Source of the DNA: Flavobacteriales bacterium
GTDB lineage: Bacteria; Bacteroidota; Bacteroidia; Flavobacteriales_E; Vicingaceae
DNA length: 64,000 nucleotides
Assembly: GCA_026196775.1 (NCBI GenBank)
Contig: JAPHUD010000035.1
Span: 50,169-114,168 of the forward strand
Reading direction: 5' to 3'
The first letter of the stretch is position 1; every line of letters begins with the position of its first letter. The notes beneath the pieces were generated by a model. The model searched no databases. It was given only the letters and a program-made list of their open reading frames with translations, and was not told the DNA's origin. The position numbers were made by a program, and so were the translations under genes. Below are positions 63,319 to 64,000 of the stretch, piece by piece.

Positions 63319-64000
63319 ATGGATTTTTTTGACTATTTTCAGCCAATCGACTTAACACAAGAAGTTTTCCATTTTGATTATAAGAGTTATCACTTTGCTG
63401 AAAACCTACTTTATTATGGTCAGGAAAATCAAGGTCTATCTGATGTTGCTATAGCAATTATAGGAATTGAAGAAGAAAGAAACGTATCTAATAACGAAGG
63501 TTGTGCTAAAGCTCCTGACTTTGTAAGAAAGTTTTTATACAGACTTTCATTTAATGGAAAGAAAAAAGTTGCAGATTTCGGGAATCTAAAAAATGGAGCA
63601 ACTGTAGAAGACACTTATTTTGCTCTAAGTAATATTCTTGAAGAATTAATTAAAAAAAATATTATACCTATTATTATAGGAGGAAGTCAAGATTTAACTT
63701 ATGCCAATTTTTTAGCCTACAAAAATTTAGAACAATCTGTTAATTTAGTTGCAGTAGATTCAAAGTTAAACTTAGATGATGCTAATCAAACTATTAATGC
63801 CGACAACTATTTGGCTAAAATCATTCTTCATCAACCCAATTACTTGTTTAATTTTAGCAATATTGGATACCAAAGTTACTTCGTATCTAATGAGGAAATT
63901 GATTTAATTTCAAAATTATATTTTGATGCTTACCGTTTAGGAGAAATCCAAAAGAATATGGAAGAGGTGGAACCTATTGTTAGAAATGCAGATATTGTTA
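63319..64000 (+). CDS. Arginase/formimidoylglutamase-fold protein, partial, metal ligands lost
   Basis: The first 227 codons are visible; the gene runs past the window. The fold is that of ureohydrolases, but the metal-site motifs are altered: GGSQDLTYA (121-129) where active enzymes have a GGxH-type His, and VAVDSKLNLDD (144-154) where they have DAHxD. The manganese centre is therefore probably missing, pointing to a non-catalytic or repurposed protein. Starts 39 bases after topA. Confidence 0.75.
   Translation, partial: MDFFDYFQPIDLTQEVFHFDYKSYHFAENLLYYGQENQGLSDVAIAIIGIEEERNVSNNEGCAKAPDFVRKFLYRLSFNGKKKVADFGNLKNGATVEDTYFALSNILEELIKKNIIPIIIGGSQDLTYANFLAYKNLEQSVNLVAVDSKLNLDDANQTINADNYLAKIILHQPNYLFNFSNIGYQSYFVSNEEIDLISKLYFDAYRLGEIQKNMEEVEPIVRNADIV

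Overview
The window is AT-rich chromosomal DNA from a member of the Bacteroidota, most likely Flavobacteriia or a close relative. The evidence is: two proteins ending in type IX secretion (T9SS) C-terminal sorting domains, an alternative complex III operon (actA-F), a GldA-like ABC ATPase, a flavobacterial-type carotenoid operon, ExbB/ExbD with two ExbD copies, almost no Shine-Dalgarno sequences, and repeated promoter cores of the Bacteroidota type (TAnnTTTG near -7, often with TTTG about 20 bases upstream). I see no prophage, transposon, CRISPR, tRNA or rRNA; most of it reads as core genome.

Layout. 1-4400: pheT and a secreted T9SS cargo protein with a PA domain. 4400-16700 (mostly minus strand): outer-membrane protein, CPBP protease, ClC antiporter, secreted M43 metalloprotease, SDR, cystathionine gamma-synthase/lyase, a YD-repeat-like secreted protein, GDP-L-fucose synthesis (gmd, fcl) and a peptide-binding lipoprotein. 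16877-20347: a very large predicted outer-membrane protein. 20400-26800: a B12-binding MerR regulator of the CarH/LitR type and an overlapping carotenoid operon (crtI, crtB, small unknown, idi, crtZ, lycopene cyclase, TIGR01777 epimerase). 26750-30150 (minus): a small membrane-protein cluster with its own winged-helix regulator and two matching palindromic operators. 31000-39700: actABCDEF, a quinol:cytochrome c oxidoreductase. 39750-44500: a sulfur amino-acid operon (metY, osmC-like, metX, hom) behind a SAM-I riboswitch and a 44-codon leader ORF ending in a run of Met and Cys codons. 44500-48700 (minus): PAP2-like protein, rpoN, bacilliredoxin, dtd, rsgA. 48800-54800: gldA-like gene, metK behind a SAM-II riboswitch, exbB-x-exbD-exbD, DUF4271 protein. 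54800-64000: hemD, histidine kinase, hemW, cyclase-family protein, Lrp regulator, proC, topA and the start of an arginase-fold protein lacking metal ligands.

How parts work together. Homoserine (hom) is acetylated (metX) and sulfhydrylated (metY) towards methionine; metK then makes SAM, which two different riboswitch classes sense at the two loci. The Met/Cys-rich leader between the SAM-I aptamer and metY, overlapping two mutually exclusive hairpins, is the best candidate for an undescribed control system: a SAM aptamer in series with a translation-dependent methionine/cysteine attenuator. A second candidate circuit is the light/B12 regulator with four copies of a 10-base motif at its own promoter and around the crtI promoter. 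A third is the winged-helix regulator with two near-identical palindromes in front of the two halves of its cluster.
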